Source: JAXMDC01 sp046349035
Lineage (GTDB): Bacteria; Pseudomonadota; Alphaproteobacteria; Rhizobiales; Kaistiaceae
Reading direction: 5' to 3'
Length of the DNA stretch: 64,000 nucleotides
Assembly (NCBI GenBank): GCA_046349035.1
Contig: JAXMDC010000005.1
Coordinates: 62,001-126,000 of the forward strand
Notes under the pieces: generated by a model
Databases searched by the model: none
The model's input: only the letters and a program-made list of their open reading frames with translations
Told to the model about the DNA's origin: nothing
In this document: piece by piece, positions 41,644 to 51,744 of the stretch
Layout: every line of letters begins with the position of its first letter
How positions within the stretch are numbered: position 1 is the first letter of the stretch
Made by a program: the position numbers and the translations under genes

Positions 41644-44007
41644 ATGACCGATCCCGAAAACAACATCGAATTCGGTGGCCCGCAGCCCGGCGGTATTGCT
41701 GCGCGAGCGCTGGGAGGCGTTGCAAGCACGGACTATCTCGGTGGTCTCAATCCCGAGCAGCGACACGCCGTCGAGACGACCGAAGGGCCGCTTCTTGTTC
41801 TCGCCGGCGCCGGGACTGGCAAGACCCGGGTTTTGACCACCCGCATCGCCCACATCCTCGCCACCGGTCGCGCCCGACCCTGGGAGGTGCTTGCCGTTAC
41901 CTTCACCAACAAGGCCGCGCGCGAGATGCGCGAGCGCATCGGCGCGCTCATCGGCGGGTCGGTCGAAGGCATGCAATGGCTGGGAACATTCCACGCCATC
42001 GGCGTCAAGATCCTGCGCCGCCATGCCGAACTGGTCGGCCTCAAGTCCGGTTTCACCATCCTCGACACTGACGATCAGCTGCGGCTGATGAAGCAGTTGA
42101 TCCAGGCCGAGGGCATCGACGAGAAGCGCTGGCCAGCCCGCCAGCTTGCCGGGATGATCGACCACTGGAAGAATCGCGGACTTTCGCCGCGCGATCTTCC
42201 GCCCGGCGAAGGCCTGGGCTTCGCCGGCGGCAAGGGCGCCAAGCTGTACGCCGACTATCAGGACAGACTGAAAGTCCTGAACGCGGTCGACTTCGGGGAC
42301 CTGCTGCTCGAGTGCCTTCGCCTCTTCCGCGATCACCCCGACGTCCTGAAGGAGTATCACCAGCGCTTCCGCTACATGCTGGTCGACGAATACCAGGACA
42401 CCAGCGTCGCGCAGTACATGTGGCTCCGCCTGCTGGCGCAGGGACGCCGCAACGTCTGCTGTGTCGGCGATGACGACCAGTCGATCTACGGTTGGCGCGG
42501 GGCCGAGGTCGACAACATCCTCCGCTTTGAAAAGGACTTCCCCGGCGCCAAGGTCATCCGCCTGGAGCGGAACTATCGTTCGACCAGTCCCATTCTCGCC
42601 GCCGCCTCGCATTTGATCGCGCACAACGAGGGTCGTCTCGGCAAGACGCTGTTCACCGAGCGCAGCGACCCGGACGCCGAAAAAGTTCGCGTCGCCTCCG
42701 CCTGGGATTCCGAAGAGGAAGCGCGCGCCATCGGCGAGGAAATCGAGAGCCAGCAGAGGCGCGGCCATGCGCTGAACGACATGGCGATCCTTGTTCGCGC
42801 CTCCTTCCAGATGCGCTCGTTTGAGGATCGCTTCGTGCAGCTCGGCCTCGCCTACCGTGTGGTCGGCGGCCCGCGCTTCTACGAACGCCAAGAAATCCGC
42901 GACGCCCTTGCCTATCTCCGTGTCACCGTACAGCCCGCCGACGATCTCGCTTTCGAACGCATCGTCAATGTGCCGCGCCGCGGCATCGGCGACACAACGA
43001 TTCGCTTGCTGCACGACTACGGCCGGGCAAAGCGCGTCCCGATGCTGCAGGCCGCTTCGGAACTGGTCGAGACCGAGGAGATCGCCTCGCGTACCCGCTC
43101 GGCGTTGCGGGAACTCCTGGCGTCTTTTGCGCGCTGGCAAGCTCAGATCGACCACCTCCCCCACACCGAATTGGCCGAGATGATCCTTGAAGAGTCCGGC
43201 TACACCGAGATGTGGCAGGCCGACCGCAGCGCCGACGCGCCGGGGCGCCTTGAGAACCTCAAGGAACTGATCCGCTCGATGGAGGATTTCGACACCCTGA
43301 CGGGCTTCCTAGAACACATTTCGCTCGTCATGGACCGCGACCGCGACGGCGCGAGCGACGCCGTCAACATCATGACGCTCCATTCGGCCAAGGGCCTGGA
43401 GTTCGAGACCGTGTTCCTGCCGGGGTGGGAGGAAGGCCTTTTTCCCTCCCAGCGCACCCTCGACGAGAACGGACGCGCCGGCCTGGAAGAGGAGCGCCGC
43501 CTCGCTTATGTCGGCCTGACCCGCGCCAAGACGCGCGCCTTCATCTGGTTCGCCTCCAACCGCCGCACGCACGGCCTATGGCAGTCGGCCGTTCCCTCGC
43601 GCTTTCTCGACGAGTTGCCGGCCCGCGAAGTCGAGATCGTCGAACAGGCGTCGCGCTATGGCGGCTATGGCGTCGGCGGCGGCGGAACTTATGGCCAGAG
43701 CCGGTTCGACACCCGCGACCCGTTCGCTAACACGTACAGCACACCCGGCTGGCAGCGCGCTCAGAAGAACCACGGCGCGAGTGACTATGCGCGCCGCGGC
43801 GGCAAGTCCGGGCCACTCAGCATCGAGGGGGAATTGGTGGCCAAAAGCGTCGTCGGCGGCGCTTCGCCCTTTACCTGTGGCGACCGCGTCTTCCACCAGA
43901 AATTCGGTCCCGGCGACGTGACCGCTATCGATGGCAACAAGCTGACCATCCAGTTCGACAAGGCGGGCGAGAAGCGCGTCCTCGACAGCTTCGTCGAGCG
44001 CCGCTAG
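41644..44007 (+). CDS. UvrD/PcrA-type superfamily 1 DNA helicase
   Basis: A 787-residue 3'-5' helicase. Walker A is AGAGTGKT at about 54-61. VDEYQDTSVAQYMWLRLLAQ is motif II, DDQSIYGWRGAEVDNILRFE motif III, and LERNYRST motif IV. NIMTLHSAKGLEF and VGLTRAK cover motifs V and VI. A Gly/Tyr-rich linker precedes a short C-terminal domain (FTCGDRVFHQKFGPGDVTAI) like that which binds RNA polymerase in PcrA and UvrD. It acts in nucleotide excision and mismatch repair or replication-fork upkeep. The SD is weak. prmA follows after 5 bp. Confidence 0.94.
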   Translation: MTDPENNIEFGGPQPGGIAARALGGVASTDYLGGLNPEQRHAVETTEGPLLVLAGAGTGKTRVLTTRIAHILATGRARPWEVLAVTFTNKAAREMRERIGALIGGSVEGMQWLGTFHAIGVKILRRHAELVGLKSGFTILDTDDQLRLMKQLIQAEGIDEKRWPARQLAGMIDHWKNRGLSPRDLPPGEGLGFAGGKGAKLYADYQDRLKVLNAVDFGDLLLECLRLFRDHPDVLKEYHQRFRYMLVDEYQDTSVAQYMWLRLLAQGRRNVCCVGDDDQSIYGWRGAEVDNILRFEKDFPGAKVIRLERNYRSTSPILAAASHLIAHNEGRLGKTLFTERSDPDAEKVRVASAWDSEEEARAIGEEIESQQRRGHALNDMAILVRASFQMRSFEDRFVQLGLAYRVVGGPRFYERQEIRDALAYLRVTVQPADDLAFERIVNVPRRGIGDTTIRLLHDYGRAKRVPMLQAASELVETEEIASRTRSALRELLASFARWQAQIDHLPHTELAEMILEESGYTEMWQADRSADAPGRLENLKELIRSMEDFDTLTGFLEHISLVMDRDRDGASDAVNIMTLHSAKGLEFETVFLPGWEEGLFPSQRTLDENGRAGLEEERRLAYVGLTRAKTRAFIWFASNRRTHGLWQSAVPSRFLDELPAREVEIVEQASRYGGYGVGGGGTYGQSRFDTRDPFANTYSTPGWQRAQKNHGASDYARRGGKSGPLSIEGELVAKSVVGGASPFTCGDRVFHQKFGPGDVTAIDGNKLTIQFDKAGEKRVLDSFVERR

Positions 44008-44012
44008 CCGCA

Positions 44013-44939
44013 ATGGCGATCTTCCTCGTCAAAGTGCCGACCGACGAGCGCGGCGCCGAGCGGCTCGCCAATGCCCTTGGCGAAGACGACGAGTTCGCCG
44101 CCAACGCACTTGATGCTGCCGAGATTTCACCTGGCAAGTGGGCGCTAAGCGTATTCTTTCCAGCAGCGCCGAGTGAGGCAACCCTCGATCGCCTCGGAGC
44201 TATCGCCCACACCGCCCTAGGCGAACTTACCTCCTCGCTTGCACTCGAACGCCTTCCCGACATCGACTGGGTTGCCAAGAGTCTTGCCGACCTGAAGCCG
44301 GTCCATGTCGGCCGCTTCTTCGTCCACGGCCAGCATGATCGCCAACGCATCCCGGCCAACGCGATTGCCATTGAAATCGAGGCGAACCGCGCCTTCGGCA
44401 CCGGCCATCACGGGACCACCGCCGGCTGCTTGGCGGCTCTTGGCACCCTCGCCGCCGCAAGCGCCTTCACTAATGTTCTCGATCTCGGCACCGGCACGGG
44501 CGTCCTTGCGATCGCGGCAGCCCGGCTCTGGCATTGTCCGGTGCTGGCGAGCGACATCGATCCGACATCCGTTCGTCTCGCCGCCGAGAACATCCGCCAG
44601 AACTCCGTCGGCAGCCTGGCGACCGCCATCCCGGCCGCTGGGTTCCGCCACCCCGCGTTCAGAGCCCGGGCGCCGTTCGATTTGGTCGTCGCCAATATTC
44701 TCGCCGGCCCCCTGGTGGCTCTGGCTACAGATCTCGTTCGGCACCTTGCACCAGGCGGGTGCGTCGTGCTTTCCGGCCTCCTCCCCGCTCAGCGGCGCTT
44801 GATCGAGGCGACTTACACGAGCCGGGGTCTTCGTCTCGTCCGGCGCACGCTGCGCGACGGCTGGCTGACCATCGTCTTCGCCAAACGGCGCCGGCCGCAA
44901 GCGCCGCCGCGCGTTGCCGCCCTTCCCCGCTCGGTTTAG
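44013..44939 (+). CDS. prmA: Ribosomal protein L11 methyltransferase
   Basis: A 308-residue SAM-dependent methyltransferase that trimethylates L11. The N-terminal about 110 residues form the L11-binding domain. It has IEIEANRAFGTGHHGTTAGCL, the family signature, then the SAM motif LDLGTGTGVLAIAAARLW, SDIDPTSVRLAAEN, and FDLVVANILAGPLVALA, which carries the NILA-type catalytic motif. A basic tail of about 15 residues is local. It lies between the helicase (5 bp) and pepP (9 bp), all on the plus strand. Confidence 0.94.
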   Translation: MAIFLVKVPTDERGAERLANALGEDDEFAANALDAAEISPGKWALSVFFPAAPSEATLDRLGAIAHTALGELTSSLALERLPDIDWVAKSLADLKPVHVGRFFVHGQHDRQRIPANAIAIEIEANRAFGTGHHGTTAGCLAALGTLAAASAFTNVLDLGTGTGVLAIAAARLWHCPVLASDIDPTSVRLAAENIRQNSVGSLATAIPAAGFRHPAFRARAPFDLVVANILAGPLVALATDLVRHLAPGGCVVLSGLLPAQRRLIEATYTSRGLRLVRRTLRDGWLTIVFAKRRRPQAPPRVAALPRSV

Positions 44940-44948
44940 AACCGGCGC

Positions 44949-46781
44949 ATGTTTCAGACCTTCGAGGACAAGTCTTCGCCCGGCGACGGGGCCGGACGAG
45001 TGGCCGCACTTCGAGCCGAGATGCGGCGCCAGCGGCTGGACGGCTTCATCGTCCCACATGCCGACGAGCATCAGAGCGAGTACCTGCCGCCGTCGGCCGA
45101 GCGCTTGGCTTGGCTGACCGGCTTCACCGGCTCGGCAGGAATGGCGATCGTTCTTGCCCGGGAGGCCGCCGTGTTTGTCGACGGCCGGTACACTCTCCAG
45201 GTGGCAACTCAAGTCGATACAGCGGTCTTCACCCCGGTCGCTCTGGCGGAAACACCGCCGTCCAAGTGGCTGGGCGCCCACGCCGGCAAAGGCGAGCGCA
45301 TCGGCTACGATTCTTGGCTGCTGACCGCAGCGCAGGTGAAGACCTTCAGCGAAGCTTGCCAAGCCGCCGGGGCGGAACTGGTCGCCGCCGATCCCAGCCC
45401 GCTCGACGGGGTCTGGTCCGATCGGCCACCGGCACCCGTCGGCCAGGTCGTGCTCCACCCACTGGAGCTGGCGGGCGAGTCCGCCGCCGAGAAACTGAAG
45501 CGCATCCAGGCCGCTCTCGCCGACAAGAAGGCGGACCTTGCCCTCATCACCCAGGCCGACTCGGTAGCCTGGACCTTCAACATCCGCGGATCCGACATCC
45601 CTCACAATCCAGTACCGCTTGCCTTTGCGCTGCTCTCGCGTGACCGCCGCCCGGATGTCTTTATCGACGGTCGGAAACTCTCCAACTCGGTCCGGAGCGC
45701 GCTCGCCGAACTTGCGGAAATCCGGCCGTTAGTTGAAATCGAGACCGCGCTGGTCGAAGCCGCAAAGGCAGGCGCCAGCGTCCTCCTCGACCCCAAGACG
45801 ACCCCGGCCAAGCTAGACGCCGCGTTGCGCCGCGGTGAGGCAAAGCTGGTCGAGGGCGCTGACCCGACCGTTGCCCTGAAAGCCTGCAAGAACGCCGCCG
45901 AGATCGAAGGGGCGCGCCGCGCTCACCTGCGGGACGGAATCGCCCTCACGCGGTTTCTCGCTTGGCTCGACCGTGAGGCGCCCGGCGGGCGGCTCGACGA
46001 GATCTCCGCCGTGGAAAGGCTGGAGGAGTTCCGACGCGAGGTCGCCGACGCCGATGGAGTGCCGCTCGCCGACATCTCGTTCGACACGATTTCGGGCGCA
46101 GGCCCCAACGGGGCAATTGTCCACTACCGCGTTACCCGCAACACCAAGCGCCGCCTGGAAATGGGCACGCTCTACCTCGTCGACTCCGGCGGGCAGTACC
46201 GCGACGGCACGACCGACGTCACCCGCACCGTAGCGCTCGGCACGCCGACACCGGACATGCGCGACCGCTTCACCCGCGTGCTGAAGGGCCATATCGCCCT
46301 TGCTTCGGCACGCTTCCCCGCCGGCACCGTCGGCGCCCAGCTCGACGCTTTCGCCCGCCAAGCCCTCTGGAATGCCGGTCTCGACTTCGATCACGGCACC
46401 GGGCACGGCGTCGGCTCGTTCCTCTCCGTTCATGAAGAAGCTGCGCGGATCTCAAAGAACGGCCACGTCCCACTGGCACCCGGGATGATTCTGTCGAACG
46501 AGCCGGGCTATTACCGTACCGGCGCCTACGGCATCCGCATCGAAAACCTGGTCCTGGTCAAGCCGCCCGAGGCCATTGCCGGAGGAGAACGCCCGATGCT
46601 CGGCTTCGAGACACTCACTCTCGCGCCCATCGATCGACGGCTGATCGACCCAAAGCTTTTGAGCCCGGGCGAGTTGGCGTGGCTCAATGAATACCATCAC
46701 CGGGTTCGCTCGATGCTGGCGCCACGCCTCAGCGGCGATGATCTGGATTGGTTGATGGAGGCGACCGAGCCGATCGGCTAG
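44949..46781 (+). CDS. pepP: Xaa-Pro aminopeptidase P (M24B)
   Basis: A 610-residue metallopeptidase that removes an N-terminal residue followed by proline. Two creatinase-like N-terminal domains (about 1-300) precede the pita-bread catalytic domain. The metal ligands fall in LVDSGGQYRDGTTDVTRTVALG (both Asp), HGTGHGVGSFLSVHE (His) and ILSNEPGYYRTGAYGIRIENLV (both Glu). The length matches the long, eukaryote-like AMPP form common in alphaproteobacteria. The stop overlaps the ligA stop by 4 bases on the opposite strand. Confidence 0.94.
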   Translation: MFQTFEDKSSPGDGAGRVAALRAEMRRQRLDGFIVPHADEHQSEYLPPSAERLAWLTGFTGSAGMAIVLAREAAVFVDGRYTLQVATQVDTAVFTPVALAETPPSKWLGAHAGKGERIGYDSWLLTAAQVKTFSEACQAAGAELVAADPSPLDGVWSDRPPAPVGQVVLHPLELAGESAAEKLKRIQAALADKKADLALITQADSVAWTFNIRGSDIPHNPVPLAFALLSRDRRPDVFIDGRKLSNSVRSALAELAEIRPLVEIETALVEAAKAGASVLLDPKTTPAKLDAALRRGEAKLVEGADPTVALKACKNAAEIEGARRAHLRDGIALTRFLAWLDREAPGGRLDEISAVERLEEFRREVADADGVPLADISFDTISGAGPNGAIVHYRVTRNTKRRLEMGTLYLVDSGGQYRDGTTDVTRTVALGTPTPDMRDRFTRVLKGHIALASARFPAGTVGAQLDAFARQALWNAGLDFDHGTGHGVGSFLSVHEEAARISKNGHVPLAPGMILSNEPGYYRTGAYGIRIENLVLVKPPEAIAGGERPMLGFETLTLAPIDRRLIDPKLLSPGELAWLNEYHHRVRSMLAPRLSGDDLDWLMEATEPIG

Positions 46782-49003
46782 CGCTCGCGCCCTGCGATCA
46801 GCTCGAGCCAGCCAGCCTCGTCTATGACCTTGATGCCGAGTTCCGCGGCAGCGGCGAGTTTGGATCCTGCCCCCGGCCCCGCCACCACCAGGTCGGTCTT
46901 GCGCGACACCGAACCCGCCACCTTCGCCCCGAGCCGTTCGGCCGATGCCTTCGCTTCGTCGCGCGTCAACTTCTCCAGCGTGCCGGTGAAGACAACCGTC
47001 TTGCCGGCCACGGGCGAGGAGGAATCGCCTGAAGATTCGATCGGCTGAGGCGTCACCTCGCGGAGAAGATCGCGGAGCGCCTCTTGATTGTGCGCTTCAG
47101 CGTGAAATTCGACCAAGGCATCGGCCAGCACGTCGCCGATCCCCGCGATTTCGGTGAGACGCTGCCGTGCCTCGCCCTCGGGGTCCGCCGCCGCCGCGGC
47201 CATTGCCGCTTCGAATGCCGCGAAGGTGCCATAGGCGCGGGCCAGCAGCTTGGCGTTGCTTTCGCCGATGTGGCGGATTCCGAGCGCGAAGATGAAGCGG
47301 TCGAGCGGCACACGGCGCCGCGCCTCGATTGCGTCGAGAAGATTGCCGACCGAGACCTCGCCATAGCCCTCGCGGCTCACCAGCGCTTCGCGATGAGCCC
47401 GCAAACGAAAGATATCGCCCGGTCGCCGAACCAGACCGTCGGCGAAAAAAGCCTCGATCTGCTTCTCGCCAAGCCCTTCGATGTCGAGCGCATGGCGCGA
47501 GACGAAGTGCCGGAGGCGCTCCACCGCTTGCGCCGGACAAACTAGGCCGCCGGTGCAGCGGCGCACAACGTCGACCCGTCCGGTCTTGGCATTGGTTTCC
47601 CGGACGGCATGACTGCCGCAGGCCGGGCAAACCGTTGGAAAGTTGTAGGGCTTCGCGCTCGGCGCCCGCCGCCCAAGGTCGACATCGACGATCTGCGGGA
47701 TGACGTCCCCCGCTCGTTCCACCGTAACGGTATCGCCGATACGGAGATCCCTGCCGCCGCGGATTGGTGAGCCGTCGGCACCGACGCCGCGGATGTAGTC
47801 CTCGTTGTGCAGTGAAGCGTTCTGAACGACAACTCCGCCGAGCGTTACCGGCTGCAACCGGGCGACCGGCGTCAGCGCCCCGGTGCGACCGACCTGGATC
47901 TCGATGTCCTTGAGCACGGTTTCCGCCTGTGCCGCCGGGAATTTGTGGGCAATCGCCCAGCGCGGGCTCCGCGAAACGAAGCCGAGCCGATCCTGCAGAT
48001 CGAGCCGATCCACCTTGTAAACGACACCGTCGATGTCATAGCCGAGCCCCGAGCGCTGCCGCGCGATGTCCGCGTAGTAGTCCAGCGCCTCGGCAGGCGA
48101 GTGGCAGACCCGCGTCAGCGGATTGACTGGAAATCCCCAGCGCTCAAGGGCCGCCAGCATCCCGGACTGTGTCGTCGCCGGCAGGGGCGCGACTTCTCCC
48201 CAGCCATACGCGAAAAAATGCAGCGGGCGGCTGGCGGTCACTGCGGGATCGAGTTGGCGCAACGACCCGGCTGCGCCGTTGCGCGGGTTGGCGATGGTCC
48301 GCTGCCCGGCTGCCGCGAGCCGTCGATTGACCTCGGCGAATTCCGCATGGGTCATGTAGATCTCGCCGCGCACTTCCACGACCGGCGGCACCTTCCCGAT
48401 AAGTCGAGCCGGGATGTCGCTGACCATGCGCGCATTGGCCGTGACGTTCTCGCCCTCGAAACCGTCGCCGCGCGTCGCCGCGACGACGAGCTGCCCCTTC
48501 TCGTAGCGCAAGGAGCAGGAGAGCCCGTCGATCTTCGGTTCCGCACTCACAGCAAAGCCACCGTCGGCCAGTACTTCGTCGCGTTCCGTCTCGATGCGGC
48601 GCGCTTCCTCGGCGTTGTCGGCCTGCGCGATCTCCTCAGCGTATGACTTGCCGATCGCCCGCCTCACGCGTTCGAAGAATGCCGTCGCCTCCTCAGTAGC
48701 GAATGCATTGTCGAGGGAGAGCATCGGCACCCGGTGGCGGACGGCGGCAAACGTCTCGACCGGCCGGGCGCCGACCCGTTCGCTTGGCGAATCCGGCCGC
48801 TTCAACTCCGGGAATCGAGCCTCGATCGCAGCGTTCCGTGCTCGCAGCGCGTCGTACTCGGCATCGCTGATGACCGGTGCGTCCTCCCGGTAATAGCGGC
48901 GGTCGTGCTCGGCGATTTCTGCCGCCAGCCGAGCCAACTCGGTCTCGGCCTCGCCGGATGAAAGCGCCTCGACCGGCTTCGTATCGATTGCCTTCTTTGC
49001 CAT
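46778..49003 (-). CDS. ligA: NAD-dependent DNA ligase
   Basis: A 741-residue ligase sealing nicks in replication and repair. The Ia domain is near residues 25-70 (RRYYREDAPVISDAEYDALR). The adenylated lysine is Lys157 in AEPKIDGLSC. It sits about 40 residues later than in E. coli because of an insertion around 118-148 (SYAEEIAQADNAEEARRIE) that is common in alphaproteobacteria. Further on are an OB domain (LTPVARLQPV), a Cys4 zinc finger (CPACGSH, with later cysteines RRCTGGLVCPAQ), HhH repeats and a C-terminal BRCT domain. It is downstream of recN by 13 bp. Confidence 0.96.
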   Translation of the reverse strand: MAKKAIDTKPVEALSSGEAETELARLAAEIAEHDRRYYREDAPVISDAEYDALRARNAAIEARFPELKRPDSPSERVGARPVETFAAVRHRVPMLSLDNAFATEEATAFFERVRRAIGKSYAEEIAQADNAEEARRIETERDEVLADGGFAVSAEPKIDGLSCSLRYEKGQLVVAATRGDGFEGENVTANARMVSDIPARLIGKVPPVVEVRGEIYMTHAEFAEVNRRLAAAGQRTIANPRNGAAGSLRQLDPAVTASRPLHFFAYGWGEVAPLPATTQSGMLAALERWGFPVNPLTRVCHSPAEALDYYADIARQRSGLGYDIDGVVYKVDRLDLQDRLGFVSRSPRWAIAHKFPAAQAETVLKDIEIQVGRTGALTPVARLQPVTLGGVVVQNASLHNEDYIRGVGADGSPIRGGRDLRIGDTVTVERAGDVIPQIVDVDLGRRAPSAKPYNFPTVCPACGSHAVRETNAKTGRVDVVRRCTGGLVCPAQAVERLRHFVSRHALDIEGLGEKQIEAFFADGLVRRPGDIFRLRAHREALVSREGYGEVSVGNLLDAIEARRRVPLDRFIFALGIRHIGESNAKLLARAYGTFAAFEAAMAAAAADPEGEARQRLTEIAGIGDVLADALVEFHAEAHNQEALRDLLREVTPQPIESSGDSSSPVAGKTVVFTGTLEKLTRDEAKASAERLGAKVAGSVSRKTDLVVAGPGAGSKLAAAAELGIKVIDEAGWLELIAGRER

Positions 49004-49016
49004 CGCGCGCCGCCGG

Positions 49017-50684
49017 CTATCCGGCGCCCACTAAAAGACGCGCCGCAGCCGCCCGCGCCTCGTCGGTGACGACGCTGCCGGCCAACATGCGGGCGATCTC
49101 TTCCCTGCGGGCATCCGCGTCGAGCGGCAGAACCTCGGTGACGACACGTTCGCCGTCCGCATGCGGGACCTTGCGGATCAGCATGTGGTGGGTCGCGCGG
49201 GCTGCAACCTGCGGTGCATGGGTGATCGCCAGAACCTGGGCGTTGGCGGAAAGGCGGCGCAGACGCTGGCCGATGGCGTCCGACACAGCGCCCCCTACGG
49301 CCGTATCGACCTCGTCGAAAATCAAGGTCGAGGCCGACCCTCGCCGCGCCAGCGCCACCTTCAGCGCAAGCAGGAAGCGCGAGAGTTCGCCGCCAGAGGC
49401 TACCTTCATGAGCGGTCCCGGGCGTGCCCCGGGATTGGTCTGCACAGTAAACTCGACGCGGTCGACCCCGCTTTCCCCAGGCGTTTCATCCGAGCCGATG
49501 TCGACGACGAAGTCGGCACGCTCGAGCTTTAGTGCCGGCAGTTCCGCCATCACTGCCTCGCGCAACTCCGCGGCACTCTGACGCCGCGAAACGCTCAGCG
49601 CTCCGGCGCGCTCACGGTACCGCGCGGCGGCTGTCTCCGCCGACCGCTGCGCCTCCCCTAGCCTCCCTTCGCCGCTTTCAAGCGCCCCGAGGGCAGACGC
49701 GAAGCTCTCCGCCAGCGCCGGGAGTGCTTCGACCGGAACGTTGTGCTTGCGTGCGGCACCGCGCAGGGCAAACAGCCGTTCTTCGGTACGCTCCAGTTCC
49801 TGCTGATCGAACTGACTGTCGCGCACTGCCTTCTCAAGGTGATTGCCCGCCTCGGACAGAGCGATGATCGCCCGGTCGACCGCCGGGATGACCGCATCGA
49901 ATAGTCCGCCGGCCTCGCCCCGCTTGCGTTCCAGACGGCGCAGGAGGCCCGATAGCGACGGAATCGGCGACGCCTGGCCGGAAACGATGTCGAGCGCATC
50001 GCCGAGATCGCCGGCGAGCTTCTCCGAGCGCATCATTGCCTGACGGCGTCCGGCAAGGCGCTCCTCCTCTCCCGGCTGGGCCGCGAGTTGCTTGAGTTCC
50101 TCGGTCATCGCCCGCAAATATGCGGCGTTGGAGCGCGCCGCGTCGATCTCCGCCCGCAATGCAGCTGCCGCCGCATCGGCCTGCCGCCATGCGCGCCAGA
50201 GCCTGCCAACTTCGGCCGTCGCTCCCGTCAGGTCGCCGAAAGCGTCGAGCAGGCGTCGGTGCTGGCTTGGGTCCACCAACGCCCGAGCGTCGTGCTGACC
50301 GTGAATCTCCGTCAGCGTCGCGCCCAGCATCGCCAGAACCGCGAGCCCGACCGGCTCACCGTTGACGAACGCCCGGGTCCGCCCGTCGCTGCCCTGCACG
50401 CGGCGTAGGACCAGTTCGTCCTCCCCGCCAATCCCCTGTTCAGCCAGAACCGCGCGGGCCGGATGATCGGAGGGAACCTCGAAGATGGCCGTCACCTGAC
50501 CTTGGTTCGCCCCGCTCCGCACCAGCCCGGCATCGCCGCGGCTGCCGAGCGCCAGCGACAGCGCGTCGAGCAGGATCGACTTTCCGGCGCCGGTCTCGCC
50601 GGTCAGAACGGTGAGGCCGGCACCGAAATCGATGTCGAGCTTCTCGATGATGACAATGTCGCGGATCGCCAGGGCGGCAAGCAT
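49017..50684 (-). CDS. recN: DNA repair protein RecN
   Basis: A 555-residue SMC-like ATPase in double-strand break repair. The Walker A is LTGETGAGKSILLDALSLAL near residues 27-46, with the usual start MLAALAIRDIVIIEKLDIDFGAGL. Two coiled-coil arms flank the middle. The ABC signature is KVASGGELSRFLLALKVAL, and Walker B is TLIFDEVDTAVGG. ALAITHAPQVAARATHH-type sequence near the end (VLAITHAPQVAARA) is also typical. It lies between bamD (19 bp) and ligA (13 bp), a standard alphaproteobacterial order. Confidence 0.96.
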   Translation of the reverse strand: MLAALAIRDIVIIEKLDIDFGAGLTVLTGETGAGKSILLDALSLALGSRGDAGLVRSGANQGQVTAIFEVPSDHPARAVLAEQGIGGEDELVLRRVQGSDGRTRAFVNGEPVGLAVLAMLGATLTEIHGQHDARALVDPSQHRRLLDAFGDLTGATAEVGRLWRAWRQADAAAAALRAEIDAARSNAAYLRAMTEELKQLAAQPGEEERLAGRRQAMMRSEKLAGDLGDALDIVSGQASPIPSLSGLLRRLERKRGEAGGLFDAVIPAVDRAIIALSEAGNHLEKAVRDSQFDQQELERTEERLFALRGAARKHNVPVEALPALAESFASALGALESGEGRLGEAQRSAETAAARYRERAGALSVSRRQSAAELREAVMAELPALKLERADFVVDIGSDETPGESGVDRVEFTVQTNPGARPGPLMKVASGGELSRFLLALKVALARRGSASTLIFDEVDTAVGGAVSDAIGQRLRRLSANAQVLAITHAPQVAARATHHMLIRKVPHADGERVVTEVLPLDADARREEIARMLAGSVVTDEARAAAARLLVGAG

Positions 50685-50703
50685 CGGCCGGCCGGATCGA
50701 CCC

Positions 50704-51600
50704 TCAGGTCTTGACCAGCTTCAACGCCTTGCTGATCCAGGATGCCTTGTCCTCGTTGGGTTTCAACCCGCCGGACTGCAGCAGTTGGAAGGCGTCCTTG
50801 TACCAGGGACTGTCCGGGAAATTGTGCCCGAGCACGGCGGCCGCAGTCTGTGCTTCCTTGTTGACCCCGATCGCGAGGTAGCACTCGGTCAGCCGCTCCA
50901 GCGCTTCCTCGATATGCCGAGTCGTCGCGTAACTGGTTACCACCACCTTGAAGCGGTTGATCGCCGCGATGTATTCGCGCCGTTCCAAATAGTAGCGGCC
51001 GACCTGCATCTCCTTACCGGCCAGCTGGTCCTTGGCGATGACGATCTTCTTTCGGGCGTCGGCGGCGTATTCCGACTTGGGATAGTTGTCGATGATCTCC
51101 TGCATCGCCGCCAGGGCCTGTTTCGTCGCCTCCTGATCGCGGGTAACGTCGGGAATCTGCTCGAAATAGGCCTGCCCGATAATGTAGCGCGCATAGGCCG
51201 CATCGGGACTGCCGGGATAGAGTGCGAGGAACCGCTTGGCCGCCTGGACGGCATCGTCGTAGGAGCCCGCCTGGTAGGCGGCGAAGGCGAGCATGATCTG
51301 CGCCTTGCGCGCTTCTTCCGTGTAGGGATGCTGGCGGTCGACCTCCTTGAATGTGTCGATGGCGGTTCGCGACTTGCCAGCCTTCAGTTCGCCAAGCCCC
51401 TGATTGTAGAGCTCGCCGGCCGGACGGTCCGGCACCGTCGACTCGTCCTTGGCGGTCGACTTGAACAGGTTGACCTTGTCGAGAGCATCGGCACAGCCGG
51501 CGAGCGCGGCTGCCGCAGCCAGCCCCGCAATTAGCGGCAATACCCTACCTGCCCGGTGCAATGCCCGCACCGCCGGGCCGATCGGCTTGATCATTGTCAT
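50704..51600 (-). CDS. bamD: Outer-membrane assembly lipoprotein BamD
   Basis: A 298-residue lipoprotein of the BAM complex. A lipobox LAGC (Cys near residue 36) follows the signal helix. The mature part holds about five TPR repeats: ELYNQGLGELKAGKSRTAIDTFKEVDRQHPYTE, QIMLAFAAYQAGSYDDAVQAAKRFL, YARYIIGQAYFEQI and others. These bind BamA and substrate. The ATG at 51600 is kept, with a second ATG at 51594 possible. About 144 bp without recognisable features separate it from lpxC upstream. Confidence 0.94.
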   Translation of the reverse strand: MTMIKPIGPAVRALHRAGRVLPLIAGLAAAAALAGCADALDKVNLFKSTAKDESTVPDRPAGELYNQGLGELKAGKSRTAIDTFKEVDRQHPYTEEARKAQIMLAFAAYQAGSYDDAVQAAKRFLALYPGSPDAAYARYIIGQAYFEQIPDVTRDQEATKQALAAMQEIIDNYPKSEYAADARKKIVIAKDQLAGKEMQVGRYYLERREYIAAINRFKVVVTSYATTRHIEEALERLTECYLAIGVNKEAQTAAAVLGHNFPDSPWYKDAFQLLQSGGLKPNEDKASWISKALKLVKT

Positions 51601-51744
51601 TCCAGACTGAGCCTTCCGGCCCGTCCCCTGTCTTGGCTACCCCTCGCGCACCTAGTAGCGCAAAGATCCTCGCCGTACCACGACCAGGAGATCAGGACAC
51701 GGAGATTTCCGCAACCGGCGCCAATGGGGCGAAGCGGGGAAAAC

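Noticed and set aside
41560..43164. 534-codon open frame on the minus strand opposite the UvrD/PcrA gene
   Set aside because: It mirrors the helicase codons, has no recognisable domain, and long antisense frames are expected at this GC content.
44217..45605. 462-codon minus-strand frame opposite prmA and pepP
   Set aside because: It spans two well-supported genes on the other strand and shows no protein family features.
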